NCBI RefSeq assembly: GCF_025118155.1
Contig: NW_026251421.1
Location: 124,001-188,000 of the forward strand
DNA from: Cokeromyces recurvatus
Lineage: Eukaryota > Mucoromycota > Mucoromycetes > Mucorales > Mucoraceae
Reading direction: 5' to 3'
DNA: 64,000 nucleotides
Within the stretch, counting starts at the first letter, position 1; every line of letters starts with the position of its first letter. The translations under genes were made by a program, and so were the position numbers. Shown here piece after piece: positions 49,688 to 63,635 of the stretch. Below the pieces are notes generated by a model that was not told the origin of the DNA, made no database searches, and saw only the letters and a program-made list of their open reading frames with translations.

Positions 49688-51063
49688 ATGGGTATGTGTG
49701 TCTGCCATCCATCCATCCATTATATTATAATACTAATTTGTCTTTTTTCTTTATTGGAATTATGAATAGCTGTCGGCAAGAACAAGTAAGTCTCTTATTG
49801 ATATATCTGAGCATATACATATACATATACATATATACACACACACACAATTATATATGTATATATTTATACATAAATTCTTACTTTTTATTTTTTTTTT
49901 ATTAGGCGTCTTTCAAAAGGAAAGAAGGGTTTGAAGAAGAAGGTGTAAGTTTTTATTTATTTTGATTTAGAGAATTTGATCATTGTCCTACATTTCTTAT
50001 TTGGATCGAAATATAAAAAAAAAGTAAACGAGAAAGACAGGGGAGAATACAACAGGCAATCAGTATTATAAATTGTTGAATAGTTTTAAAATGAGACCAT
50101 CTATTCTGCAGCATTGTTGAATCAAAACTAGCAATCCCAATATAAAACATTATTCGGTTGTTTAAAGAGATTACACAACAATGATTATGTCTGTAAACAT
50201 GTGTTTGTGAATGTTTATTCTCATTGTTTCATCAGAATCGTTAAAATAGAGATTAGGACAATTCGATCTTTTTTCTTTTCTTTTTAAAGAGATACAGTTT
50301 TTAATGTTTTTTATTTTATAGCGTTGACCCCTTCACCCGTAAAGATTGGTATGATATCAAAGCTCCTTCTATGTTCGATGTCCGTCAAGTCGGTAAGACT
50401 CTTGTCAACCGTACTCAAGGTCTCCGTAACGCCAACGACTCTCTTCAAGGTCGTGTTATTGAAATGTCTCTTGGTGATCTCTCCAAGGACGAATCTCGTG
50501 CCTTCCGTAAGATCCAATTGAAGGTTGATGAAATCCAAGGTAAGAACTGTCTCACCAACTTCTACCGTATGGATATGACAACCGACAAGCTTCGTTCTAT
50601 GGTCAAGAAATGGCAAACCCTTATTGAGGCTTTCGTTGACATCAAGACCACTGATGGTTATCTCGTTCGTCTCTTTGCCATCTCTTTCACTGCTCGTCGT
50701 CGTAACCAAATCAAGAAGACCACCTATGCTCAATCTTCTCAAATCCGTCAAATCCGTAAGAAGATGTTTGAGATCATGACTGAAGAAGCCACTGCTTGTG
50801 ACCTCAAGGAACTTGTTACTAAGGTGACTTCTTCTGCTTCTCAATCCGCTCAAGATGCTATTGCTGTCCGTATCGAGAAGGCTTGCCAAGGTATCTATCC
50901 TCTTCAAAACACCTACATCCGTAAGGTCAAGATCCTTAAGGCACCCAAGTTCGATGTCTCTGCTCTCTTGGCTCTTCACGGTGGTGCTGCTGCTGCTGGT
51001 GAAGATGTTGGCTCCAAGGCCACCAAGGAGTTCGTTGAACCCCCTATTTTGTCTTCTGTTTAA
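49688..51063 (+). CDS. RPS1: 40S ribosomal protein eS1 (S3a)
   Basis: eS1 sits on the platform side of the 40S subunit near the mRNA exit. Four exons, 49688-49691, 49770-49785, 49906-49944 and 50322-51063, give 266 residues. Exon 1 is ATGG and exon 2 is 16 nt. Together they give [31 protein letters not shown], the conserved start (quoted in parts: MAVGKNKRLSKGKK, then [12 protein letters not shown]). The rest contains [39 protein letters not shown] and the expected acidic end. Codons are biased to C- and G-ending forms, as expected for high expression. Intron 3 is 377 nt, far longer than the others here. A 265-codon open frame on the opposite strand is only a shadow of this gene. Confidence 0.96.
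49945..50321 (+). other. Long intron of eS1, possible host of a small RNA
   Basis: Most introns in the window are 50-110 nt, while this one is 377 nt. Ribosomal protein introns often host snoRNAs. Near 50178-50240 the sequence ACAATGATTATG resembles an imperfect C box and TTCATCAGA follows at about 55 nt, but no clean D box or terminal stem is visible. I record the candidate without calling an RNA gene. Confidence 0.25.
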
Positions 51064-51330
51064 ATATAATAAACTTGTTTGATATAAACTATTTGATTTT
51101 ATCGACATGAAATCGGAAAAAACTTGATATAATTATAAAAGATAAAGGGGGAAAAAAAGGTATAAATGGTGTAGTTTATATTTGACCTTTGTACATACAA
51201 ATGTCTACCTTCAAATGATCTATTATAATTTATTATAAAGTATATTATCGACTAATGTTCTTTTTTTTTATTTTTTATTCACTAAATTTATAATTATTTT
51301 TCAAAATACATAAACACACAAATATAATGT

Positions 51331-53079
51331 TTATTGTCTTTCACGTTCTTCTTTTCGTTGAGCCATCGTTTCTTTTATAATCCCTGCAAACCACATTCGA
51401 CTCGTTTCGTTATGGATGCGTAAAATACGTGTTGATACATTTTTAAGATGTAAATAAACACCATCAATTTCTGACTCGACTGATTCTATCTTATCTAATA
51501 AAACGCCATAATTCAATTTTAAATTATCAGATTGAATTAATAGAATACGAGTATAAGTCAGAATAACAATCGTCTCATCATTATCTACAATACTGTGTGC
51601 AATATAGGTTTCGTTGGCATATTTCCCACTTTCCATCTGCTTTAGCCACATTTGACCTAACGCTTCTCTTTGTGAATAAACCTATTTATATATATATATA
51701 CTATGTCAGTTGTATTTTATTAAAATGAATTAGGTGTTGCACTTACAGTTACAATACCATCCTTTCCAGTATATCGAGGAAGTCTTTCACGACAGATACC
51801 TCCACCTTCAAAAACAGTAGTCGTTTCACGAATGCCAGCTGTAACATTAGTTGCCATATCTAAAAATCCTACCACTGGTTTTGTAAATACTCTAGAACAT
51901 AATATAATTAGTGACAAAAAAAAACACCCCTTCCTCCCCCCCCTCTTTTTTTTTATTATTAAAACTTTTAAATAATTACCCAACAATGCCTTTACCGACA
52001 CCACCCATAAAACCTACAACACCACTTTCTTCTGCTCCTTCAATAGGTCGTTTCTAGAATTGCATGAAAAAAAAATGAATTTTATGCATAAAATAATCTA
52101 TAATATATGTATATAAAAGAGTGTTAATGACTTACCACTAAACCAGCAAATCCACTTGCTATGCTTGTTCCAAAGTATCCTACACCTTGGGTCACGCCAT
52201 ATATAGCATGTGTAGGTTTATTACGTGTCATATTCATACGTCGTCTATCTTGGAATTTTTTATCCATTGTAGCAACTGATAAACCTTTACCGAGACTTCC
52301 TGTAAATCGACTCATACTATCCGAAATACCAAATACACCTTTTCTCATAAATCCACCTACACCCTATTATATATAAATGTATACAAATATATTTTAAATA
52401 AGTTTATATAATCATCTTTCTCCCCCCCTCCTTCAGCTTATATACCTTAGCTATTCCGATGCCTAAATCTTGTGGTCGATCACTCATGATAAACCCTTGA
52501 TATGGCTCATAAAATAATTCACCAAATCCAGAGCTCAAAGTGCTGAAAAATCCTACTGGATTACCAAAGATATCAATACTGCCTAATACACGATGTACTT
52601 GATATATAATTTGTTCTCGATAATGCATTAAGATACGTGCTGTAAGGTCTTCTGAACTTGCTCGAAGATTATCTACCATTAAAGCGTTTAATTTAATAGG
52701 TGCATCATTAATGTTACCAAGGGTCATAGTAAACACGTTAAAGACATATCCAAAGGGTGAACTCTTTGTAGAATCTTTTGTATTATCATCATTTCGATCT
52801 GTTTTAACTAGGGATAAATTCAATCTCATAGGCTGAATACAGAATTCTTCGAAATAATATAATGCCTCAGCTTTGTCTGCTGCCGGTTCTTCAATCTTCA
52901 TAACGAATAAATCATTTTCGTTATTATTATTTTTTTTCAAAGAATTTTCAAATTGTGTAAAATCAAGCATAGCATATAAAAAGGTTTCATCAATTTCAAA
53001 TGTCATTTCCTGCAGTAGAATAGAGAACAATTTGAAATAAAGTACCCCGTGTTCTACAAAGAAGAAATTAGAAAACTTT

Positions 53080-53115
<36 letters not shown>

Positions 53116-56100
53116 AAAGCTTTACTATCATCTTTCACTTTATCAAGAGCAATATGTAATGTAGGATGCGTTACTAATTCTGCTGGAGCTTTGGGAAGCG
53201 TAGTTGGGTAACATAAAATGGGATATGTTGAATTGTACAATTGATTATCAATCTATAACAGTTAAATAGGTTAGTTTTATTTATTTATTTTTTTAAAAAA
53301 AAGAATACCTGAAGCCATTGAATACTGAGTCGAATTGATTGGTACAAATTGGAATCTATATATTTAAAACCAAGTCCTTTAATAGTGGCAAATGCCACCT
53401 CCTATAAGCAAATGAATTACAACACATGTAAGTAAATATCAGTATATACGTATAGTGCTTTTTTTTTTCTTAATTCTAATTATATACCTGAACATGCCGG
53501 TTAATAAGAGATAACCCAAACTCAGCTAATTTCAACTCAAATGAAAAATTCACGATATGTTGAATATTCACTGTCTCAAATGTATCTCTTACACTTCCTT
53601 CCCTTGATGATGACGCCAATGTAGATGTTCCAGACGAATTTGGTCTATATAGACTTTTAGAAAGATCAAAATCTGTTAATAATAAAACAAGTGCTGATTC
53701 ATCCGCTTTAATATCAATAGATAATGTGTTATTTCCAACAGAATCTCCTCTTTGCTGTTGTTTATAATAGCGAAATGGTATTTGAGCACCAATCGCTTGA
53801 AAATTGATACTACGATGTCGATCACCCACAAATAACTGCAGTCGTTTTTCTTTGGCTATTGGTATGTCCCAAGAATACTTGAGTTTTTCACCAGGCGCCA
53901 AATTAAAAAGACGAGGTTCTTGAAAGGCCTTCTTTTGACTTTTTTTAAGATCGTAATCTTCAAAATCAATTGGTTTTTGCCTAAATTGAACATCCACACT
54001 TGAGTTATTAACAATATAATAGGGCCAATCATCATCTTCATTAAAAGTGATGAAGAGTGTCGAGTCCTTTATGTGTACTGAGACACGTACTAAATAAGGA
54101 ATTGTTCTATCTTCTTTGTCTACCTTGACAAAAGTCTTGCCAATTTCTTGAATATCAACAGGTGAAGACCAAGTATTTTCAAGATGTTGAAGCTGCAAAC
54201 AGAGCCATCTTACATGAGAATGTGATGTTTGATAAAGTACCATCTTTTGCCCAGCTGCAATTTCTGATACATCTTCCATACCAAATTCACAAAATTTAAG
54301 CCCTACTGACATTTTATTCTTAAGAATATAACGTGGTGTAATAGTAACCACTTTAGTTAAACGTAAAATACCAACACCTTCTTCAACTTTGATACCAGCA
54401 TGACGTGCAAGTTTATCGTATTTTGAATGAAGTGTTACATCCTGGCTATTCCCAACGGCTTCAAAACTAATAGGCTCGCTCCATTTTGAGTCATTTATCG
54501 ATATCTGTGCACGGTTACGATTATCAACCCCTGGATAAGAAAAGATAACAGGCTCTACAATGTCACCCTCTATGTAAGCGGGGATATGTTCAACCGGCTG
54601 CTGTGCTTGATGATAAACATTCTGTCGTTTTCGTAAACAAACCGGAAGTCCTGTCTTATTGAAGATTAGATAAGGTGCATAGATACTGATATGTAATGCA
54701 TCGTTGTCTCTTGATCTTGTCAAATTCATTTGTAAAATTATTTGTATATCATTTTGATCATTAACTACAAGTTTTTCTCCTATAATATAGTCATAAGGTT
54801 TCGTACGAATAATAGTTGGATCACTACATTTATATCTTTCAGATTTGATATCAATAGCAATAACAAGTGCAGCATCACTTTTCATGTCATGTACTTGAGC
54901 TATTTCACCCTTTGAGACATAGGTAGTTAGCTTTTCATTTGTCAGTTCATTTGTTAATATTAAATCAAAGTCAAATGGTAACAAGTTTTCAACTTCAATT
55001 GGAGGACTGAAATAAACCTTCATAAATGGGTATTGCTTCACTAAGGGATTCCTTTTATCAAATTCGGCATGAACTTGGAATCTACATAATGATCCACTAT
55101 TGAAGGACAAGCATTCAATGTATTTAGGACAGGAAGGCAACATTAAATCAGACCACATTAGCATTTTACTACTCCAATGGTACTCATCTGATGGCCTTAC
55201 GACAAACCATTGACTGTAACTTTGTTCAATTGGAACATAAAATGGCTCTCCGGCCTTTAGACTTGCAGAAGTTAAAATACGACGATCTTTATTAACTAAG
55301 GCTACTTGCAATGTATAAGCAGACTTGTTCTCCAAGACAAGACCCGATCGAAATGTAACCGTCTTGACATGATTTTCCAAATGTATATCAACAATGAGAC
55401 GATGATAGATACCATTAATATTAGGTTGTAGACGATAAGAACGCTCTCCTTCAGTATCAACGGGAACATGGATAAGACTTTCCCAGTTATATTTATCTAT
55501 TTGTAGACCAAATAAATTATTCCCTAAATTTGTTCTTTCTCTACGCTGTTTCCAATCACGGAAGGTCCATGGTAAGGATTCTCCTTGTGGTAATGTATAG
55601 ACACGTGTATCACCTTTTTTAACATCATCTGACATATTCCAAAATCGAAGATCATAACCAGTAAAGTTTCTAATGAGATATGGCCTAACTTGATTTTGTG
55701 CTGTTTGTGCAATTGGCTTGATAATAATAATAATAATATAGGAGAAACAATGATAAGTTCAGCATATAAATATAATAAAATAGCTTACATTTTTTTTTTC
55801 ATCTTTTTACCTTAGTCTGTGAAAGTGTTTCAGAAATAGTTAAAAGGGTTTCTAAAAAGTTATGCGAAATATTGACATTTAAAGGCTTCTGAGACTCAAA
55901 GGATAGATTCATTGACTGGTCTGCAGCATCTTTTGAAACATGAATATATAAATCCCATGGCTCTATAATAGGTTCCCAATGTGAGTTTTTAAAATTAAAG
56001 TTGTTTGCCTTAAGTGAGAAATTGACTTCAGCTTCAAGCAATCTTGACCAATCTGAGACTGTGATAGTAAAGGGATCCACCTGAAAATCCATAAATGGCA

Positions 56101-59100
56101 AATCATGCAAGTCTTCTATAAGAATTATTTGTAGCCCTTCAAAGGAAGCTGTCAATAATTCCTTTGACATGGTGATATAGGGCCCTATTTCTATTGGCTT
56201 GCTTATTGCGTTTGTGGGGACCCTAACCTCTCCAGGAACAGGAAGAGAGCTTTCCGTTGATATATCATAAAATTGAGAAGTAGAATCAGATGGTGTCTGC
56301 TCTGCTGAAGCACTCATTAAGGTTGTCATTTTATTAGCAATTGTCATAATCAACATTACGTCCTGATAGGATAATCGTAAAATAATTGGTTCTAGATTCA
56401 GCTTAATGGATGTTAGGTTATGTACTGAGCCTGCTGCTGCCGTCTCCATCTTCATGGATACTTTAAAAGATTCCACAAAATGCATAGTTGATTCAGTAAT
56501 ATTATCCATACGACATAATACCATACCGATACCATCCAAATAAGCATCTAGACAAGCATCTTGAATAACTATAAACTGTTTGAATGATAATATAACAGCT
56601 TCTGAAGATAATTTTTCAGGATTTGCGAGACAAAATATTTGAAGGTCTACAATATTAACATTATATTTAACAACTGTTATGACTTGCTGCTCGTTCAACT
56701 GTTGTTGTTTCTTAGCAATCATATTTTTGCTATTACGACCATGTAATTGGGCGAATTTCTGCGCTTCTGTTGGTTTTTTGATGATAAAGGGGTTCATAAA
56801 GAAATCCTTTAATAAAAAGAGATAATCAAGCGATAGAACAATCTTGGGACTATCAACAGTAACCTTTATATCCATTGTTGGTATCAATTCGGTATTTTTA
56901 TAAGAGCATAATTTTAATTGGAATTGATAACCATCGGTTGTACTGGCGGGAAGAACTTCTCTAAATTGAGATTTAGATTGTTCTCTTGTATCCGAAAAAC
57001 TGACAGATTGCATGCTAACTTCCATTAGCATTGATTCGTTTGACATAGTTTGTAATTTCATATGTATGCCATTAAATGCAAGTTTTGATAGTGGATGATC
57101 GCCAGTCTTGATTTCAAGGCAGATCATTTTCAATACAACAGAGAGATTAAGATTAATAGTTGGTGCCTCTACTGTATTGATTGATTTAGTAGATATACTA
57201 GTGGAAGTAATCATTGAATTTTCAGATTCTGTTGGTTGATTCACATCATCTTTGCCGGTAAGGAAATTACTTTGAATAAACTCCCAAACTTCCAATAATG
57301 ATTTATATTGCTGATCAGTTAAAGTCATTCGTACGTCAGAAACTTCACCTAGAATTTGCATGCCCGTCATTTCTTTAGTGTCTTCAGGGTTCTCAATATT
57401 AAATATAATATTCAAGTCATCAATAATTGGAAGAAAATTATCCTGGTTAGTTCCTTGGGTCGAACGAAGACTGATATCATAAAGGCCACAGCTAATATGG
57501 TTAACTGGAACCATGCTTGATTCGAATATTTTACGCAAGTTGCGTCGACGCACATTGACAAACGTATTCTTTGCTCTAATCTCTCCAAGGTAAGCTATCA
57601 AATTATCTGACTCTGCTACCGGGAATATTAGTATAGGACTCTTTACAACTACATCAAAGTGGAATCGAACTCCCTGGTATTGTTGGGCAGTCTCAAGTGC
57701 AGCTGTGCGAGCGGCATCATAAACTGACTTCATTTCTAAAAAGTCTTGCAAGAACGTTAAAGTTGGTTTTATCGAATCGTTAACAAATAATTGAATGGAA
57801 CCTATCCTGAGAACAAATTTTTGATGGTAACCAGGAAATTGCTTAGATTCAGGGTCATAAGTTTTATATGTAAAATCAGCAAGGCTATTGTCAAGAATAC
57901 TAATTGTCTGATGACGTTTGGGGCTACTATCATCGGTTAAAGTAAAGTTTCCAAATTTACCATTTACCTCTATCGTTTTAGGTAATAACAAAATAATAAG
58001 TTCGCCAAAACTTAAGGAGATAGTTCCCAAACTACTTCCCTCATTATTTAATACTAAATTGACACCATCCATATGAATACCCACTTTCATTCGACTGTCG
58101 TTTTGGGAATTTGATGCTTGTTTGCTATTAGGAAGTGGAATGGAAAGTATGGACTTATTAGTTGCAAAGGAAGTATCATCATAAGATACATCACCATCAA
58201 AAATTCCTTCACTCTGATTAGTTTGTTGTGGTGTTGTAAAGGTATTCATAATCCAATTATATAATTTCAAAATAGATTTCCTTGACATAATGACCGTTAA
58301 AGTAGACAATACAACATCAACTGTTTGATCATATCCATCATACATATCTTCAAAGTGAGGATGTGTTCGTGATGCTTTCCTGTATGCAACATTAACTAAA
58401 TTTTTATCTTGATTTGTAGTTTCTGATAAAACTAGATAGTCGAAAGGACCTGTATGTTCCATTTTGTCTGCTATACTAAGAGCCTTTAAAGTAACGTCAA
58501 CAAGCATATCATCAGGTCGTGTTAAGACCACTAATGTAAAACTTTCTAATACAAGCTCACATAGTAATACTTCTCCCAAATCTGAATTGTTAGATTCATG
58601 AATAGCAGCTGATACTTTATCCACTTGGAACATCAATTTAAATTGTTCAGATTCATACAGATCCATATTAGTCCCATATTGAGAACCAACTACTGTATCT
58701 GACTGACTCCTAACTGATGCAACTTCTTCATTAGCAGAATCAACCAATAAGACTTCGTTGCTTCGTGAGCTCCAAAAACGTTTACCAAGTAAATTATCAT
58801 TGGATGAATTTATTCGTGGTTTTGTCACTACTACTTGTTCTGAATTATTCGATGAGGGGACAATAAAGTCAATGACCTTCATTAAAATTTTATATTTGGT
58901 ATCAGATAAATTAATCGACAGTAGGGGCAAATGTCCTGAAACCTTGAATTTTGTAAACTCAGTTTTTCCTGGAAGAATACAAAGCTCTAACAAAAAGTTC
59001 ATATCTATACGTTCTATTAAACGAGAACTTGCATCTTGTATTTCTCTTGTATTTCTGCCAACCAATACCTTGGTTTGACTTAGTTGTAAATTAAACTTAT

Positions 59101-61823
59101 CATACATAAGACTCTCTAAGGTTTGAATATCTTCTTTACTGTATTTTGTAATATCTTTAGCCTTGATATCATTCAGAATTTTTTTATCAGCAAGTTGGCT
59201 ATCGATATTAATATGACCAGCATCAATCACAAGGACAGAAGAATCCTGGCTTGTTAAACTTTCAGGGATAATAATAATAGGAGCATCCATATCAACATTA
59301 AGATCAAGTGTTTCATGTATCTCTAGCGCAAATTCTAAACCAGCACGAGTCTGAATCTTAAGTCCCTCAAAGGTATCTTCCGCGACGGCAATTAGAGCAT
59401 TGACACTTTCCATCTTGGAACTTGGTGGCTTTAGAAAATCTCTAACTCCAGCAATAACAATTGGACTATAAATAATTTCTAAATGTCTCATCTTGATTGA
59501 AATTGCATTGTCAGCTTGCTGTGTTAACGGTTTTTTCTCAAATACAATTGAGAAGAAAGGATCATGATGGTGATCTATGAGAATAGAGTTTCGTCTTTGT
59601 TTCTCAGTCATATTGTACTTTACATTTAATAAAGATGATGTTTCTCTATTAATTTTATTCTTGACACCAATCAACTGATGATAGATTGTATCTTTCGTAG
59701 CTCCATCAAACAATTGTAAATCACCTAGAGTAGCAGCTATTTTCATAGATTCTACATATTGAGTTACATCAATACTAACTTCGTCAAACACGAGGGATAA
59801 TAATTCGATTTCTGTCGGTTTCCTAATATTCTGTTTCAATGTAAATGAACCACGGTTCAGATTTGTTTTTAATGAGAATTTGATAGACTACATAAAATGA
59901 TATAAAAAAAAATAAATAAATCAGCTCTTGTATTTATATAGAAGTAGTAAATATGTATATATATTACATCTTTGGGTATATCAATAGCATTAATAATTGA
60001 TGCTTTGTCTTCATCGTATTCAATTGCATCATAGAGCTCCTTTTTTTGTTCTTCAGTCATATATATTGATTCTGTATCATCATCAGTAGCATTATTCGAA
60101 TCATTTGTTGTAGCACCTGTTAACCAACTCCACCACCCTGTTGTCTTATTTTCTGACTTTTTCTGGACAACTCTTTCGCGGCGTATTTTTGTTTTTGCAA
60201 TACTTCGATAAAAGCGAATGTCCTCAAAAGACAATTCATATTCTAACTCCTTCAATCTTTCTTTCTGTTGAGGTGTAGCACTCCCTATTTTATCTGCTGT
60301 ATAACATTCAATGTACTGTAAACGTTGATCTCGACGGGTTCTAAAATGATCCCAACTCCATTTATAATTGCGTTCATGGATTTCAGATATAATAGCTTTA
60401 GCGGCAAATTGAAAATATTCTCGAGGATGTGATCTAGGTGTTTTTTCTTTAGAGGGATGAAATTTAAGATATTTTTGCTTTTTGAGACTGGCATGAAGAA
60501 GGTCGATCATAAGAATAGCATCTTGGTATTGTCGATCATCAAGTTCAAATGCAAACTGATCAAATAAGAGTGAAATATCGGTTTTTGGAACATCTCCTCC
60601 ATATTTTTTATTTATTTTAACCTTTTGTAAAGAATAATATTGAACAAGAGAAGATTTTAAAGAATATATAACATTATTTACCTTTCCCGTGCCTGATACT
60701 GGTTTTAAGATATATTGGTGTTCTCCTGGTAAATTTGAAGAAATAGGAATCTATATGTGCATTTTGGTTAATAAAAGCAAACCCACCCCCTTGCAGTCGA
60801 CAATTTTATGATTTATCTTATTACCAAATTAGTAAATGCTTGCTTTGCTTTTTCAAGTTGCATGCCAGCCAATGATTGCGAATCAGTATTCCAATATACT
60901 GACAACGATTCAAGCATTGCAAGCTATAAAAAAAAAGAAACAGAATAAGTTTCTTATATTGATAATAATCAAGTTTATAAATTTAAATGTACCTTATTAA
61001 TTGTATTTGTAGGGTCACTAATAAATTTTGGGATCCAATTTTCGTCAGTAGATAAAGCACTCAATTCTTTAAGTGTAATACCAACTGCAAAAGGATGTCC
61101 TTGATCAGAAAGGGTATCTTCATAGCGAATATGTATATTCTTCATTGTAAATTGAAGATTATCAATGATTTTTGTTGTGAGCTGACTTATAAAACCATCA
61201 TTACCTTGTTGTTGATGGTTTTGTTGAGGTTGCTGTTGTGCTGTTGATGCTTCAAGCATTTCAGCAGTGGATAAGCGTCGGTGCTTTAATTCTTGAATTC
61301 TTGCCTCTTCCTCTTCTACTGTCACCTATAGATAGTAGTTGAGTAAATTATCAATTACTTTTTCTTTAAATTAATTAATTGTTTTTTTTACAGTAGCTTC
61401 GTTTCTAGGCTCTACTAATAAATAGACATGATCAATAATAACTTTAACTGGTTTACTTCTTAAATTAGACCACGGAATAATAAGTGTTAATTCACCCAAG
61501 CAGCCTGTTATTTTTATTTTAAAAAAAAAATAAAAAAAAATAAGGATCCAACATTGAACACTGACGATTGCTTTGTACAATGATAACTTTACCTTCAGAT
61601 ACATTAATTGGAAGTTGCAGTTTGTCTAAAGCATCTTTTCTAAGTTTAAGATCACGAAGATTAACTTCACCTATTATAAAAATGAGATTTAGCTAGTGTG
61701 TATCTGCTATTCTCAAAGTAGGTTACCCTTCCACATTCCAATTTTTAATTGATCATAATTTAAATTAGAAACGTAATCCTTTAATACTCGATTTAAAATA
61801 CTAGCTACTAGTGATTCCAACAT
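51331..61823 (-). CDS. VPS13: VPS13 bridge-like lipid transfer protein
   Basis: VPS13 forms a long hydrophobic groove that moves phospholipids in bulk between organelles at contact sites. Sixteen exons on the minus strand (61727-61823, 61593-61670, 61392-61504, 60993-61325, 60825-60923, 60682-60750, 59968-60621, 55811-59887, 53488-55716, 53309-53401, 53126-53252, 52446-53053, 52136-52363, 51980-52053, 51747-51891, 51331-51681) give 3124 residues, very near the yeast length. The start, MLESLVASILNRVLKDYVSNL, is the classic chorein N-terminus. Exon 9 (residues about 1841-2583) carries the WD40-like/SHR-binding adaptor domain with DWPYYIVNNSSVDVQF. RPQDLGIGIAK|GVGGFMRKGVFG marks the C-terminal conserved block. 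The last exon is a PH-like domain. Every junction keeps phase. Intron 11 has a run of about 27 T or A beside its ends. Confidence 0.96.
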
Positions 61824-63635
61824 ATTTTATTAAAAAAGAGAGAAAAAAAAGGACATAATTCAACATTGTTAAGCGGAGACGCTGCTTTTAAGCTTTTTTT
61901 TTATTTTTATTTTTTTTAATGCAAAAAAATGATAATAGGGTGTGTATATATGATAGAGCTAATAAATATACCAGTAAAATTTACTTATGAAGAGTTAAGT
62001 GTGTTTTTTACAATAATATGAATAAGCATCTATATTTCCTCAAAGCATATAAGGTTAAGCTAAAAAATAAGCTACACGTGTATAAATTTAATATTTATAA
62101 CGTAATTTACACTGATAAATAAATATATACTTGCTTCAAACATAAATCAAAGCTATCAACTATATCAATAACGTCCTGTCGTATCTCTTTAATGAATAGG
62201 TTAAATTTTTATACTATTCTATTTAAATAATACATGTTTGCTTAATTCAGATTTAAAGCTCTTTCATATCAACTTGATTATTCAAAATTATATAATATAG
62301 CGCTACTATTTGTAAATAATTGAATAATCTGCTAAATCTACAAGAAGTATGAAAAAGACATCCTAACAGAGCTTTGTTAACAATAAATCATTAAACCCAT
62401 TAGCTTGCTAGTTCGTAGATAATAGAAAAGTACTATTTAAACGATAAAATACAACAAGTACATTTGAATGATATATAGTTTTACTATCTATTATTACTCA
62501 TTCATGATATAATATAGACTACATGAAGAGTAAGCTCTATATGATTCAAATCAAACTTGTAATTATTTTTTTTTTCTTTTCCAATCATTCTCGTTGAAAA
62601 TTATCCCTTTTGTCTTATGTTTAATATCATATTTGAATTGAGTATTAGCAGTAATAAATGTAGTAGAAAATCTATTTTTTTTTCCTTGAAGACTATATCA
62701 TATTGATGTAGGATATAACTAGGTCAAAAGGTAATTTTCCCTCAAAGACAATAAAATATACCTAAACTTGAATACAACATTCAAGTTCTGATGACATAAG
62801 CATTCTTGATTGTTTTTGTAGTCATTGAGCGTCATAGTCTTCAACTATTTGTGCTGGCATATGTGTACCTAATACAAACACTTTTTTATTATTATTATTA
62901 AATCCAAGCATAAAACTACTCTTAAAATAAAATAGCATTTTGCTCTCAATATTGTTCTACTATGATATTTTCTGACTGTTAACATATATAAACTTCTCAA
63001 AAGGTAACATTAAAGGCACAAGCTTGAATATCTCGTAACTATCAAATAAGCAAAACTGCTTTTTTGAATTATTCAAATTACTCTTTTGTCTTTGATTGAC
63101 TCATTAAACATTCTTTCCAGGATAAAGATAAAGTCTAGTTTTTTTTTTTTTTTTTGTTATTCTTCAACTTTTACTCAAATTAAAACCAAAGTATAATATT
63201 ACTAAACTTGTTCAATGTATTTTGACCTTTAACACGACAATTATTTCACATGTTTTAAAAAGAAGCTTAAAGGAACAACTCTTAATAAACAAAAAAAAAA
63301 AAAGAAGACATTGTAAAATGCTCTGTTATATAAAAGCAATACTTCTATAAAGTGATGATGAATATTTATAAGAAGCTACTACATTAGTTATTGCACGATA
63401 TACTGTTATAAATGGAATAGTTCTATATTAAAAAAAAAAGCCTTACGCTTGACTACTATAAATGCATTAATAAGTTAAATAAAGGTTTAAAAACCTGTAT
63501 CCAAATGCGGAATTGAAATTTGGAAAAAAAAAAGTCCCTGTGCAATCAAAATCATGTGTTGTATATATATTAGTTATTCGATAGAAGTTTTGCTCTTTGT
63601 ATGGTCCCCAACTCTTTTTTCCTTTTATTCATGAA
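61824..63635. other. Long intergenic region between divergent genes
   Basis: About 1.8 kb between the VPS13 start (minus) and the kinase start (plus). It is AT-rich with several A/T tracts, and I see no gene, tRNA or repeat array. It presumably holds both promoters. Confidence 0.55.

Noticed and set aside
50311..51108. 265-codon open frame opposite eS1
   Set aside because: It is the mirror of a highly biased ribosomal protein gene, and its translation has no family features.
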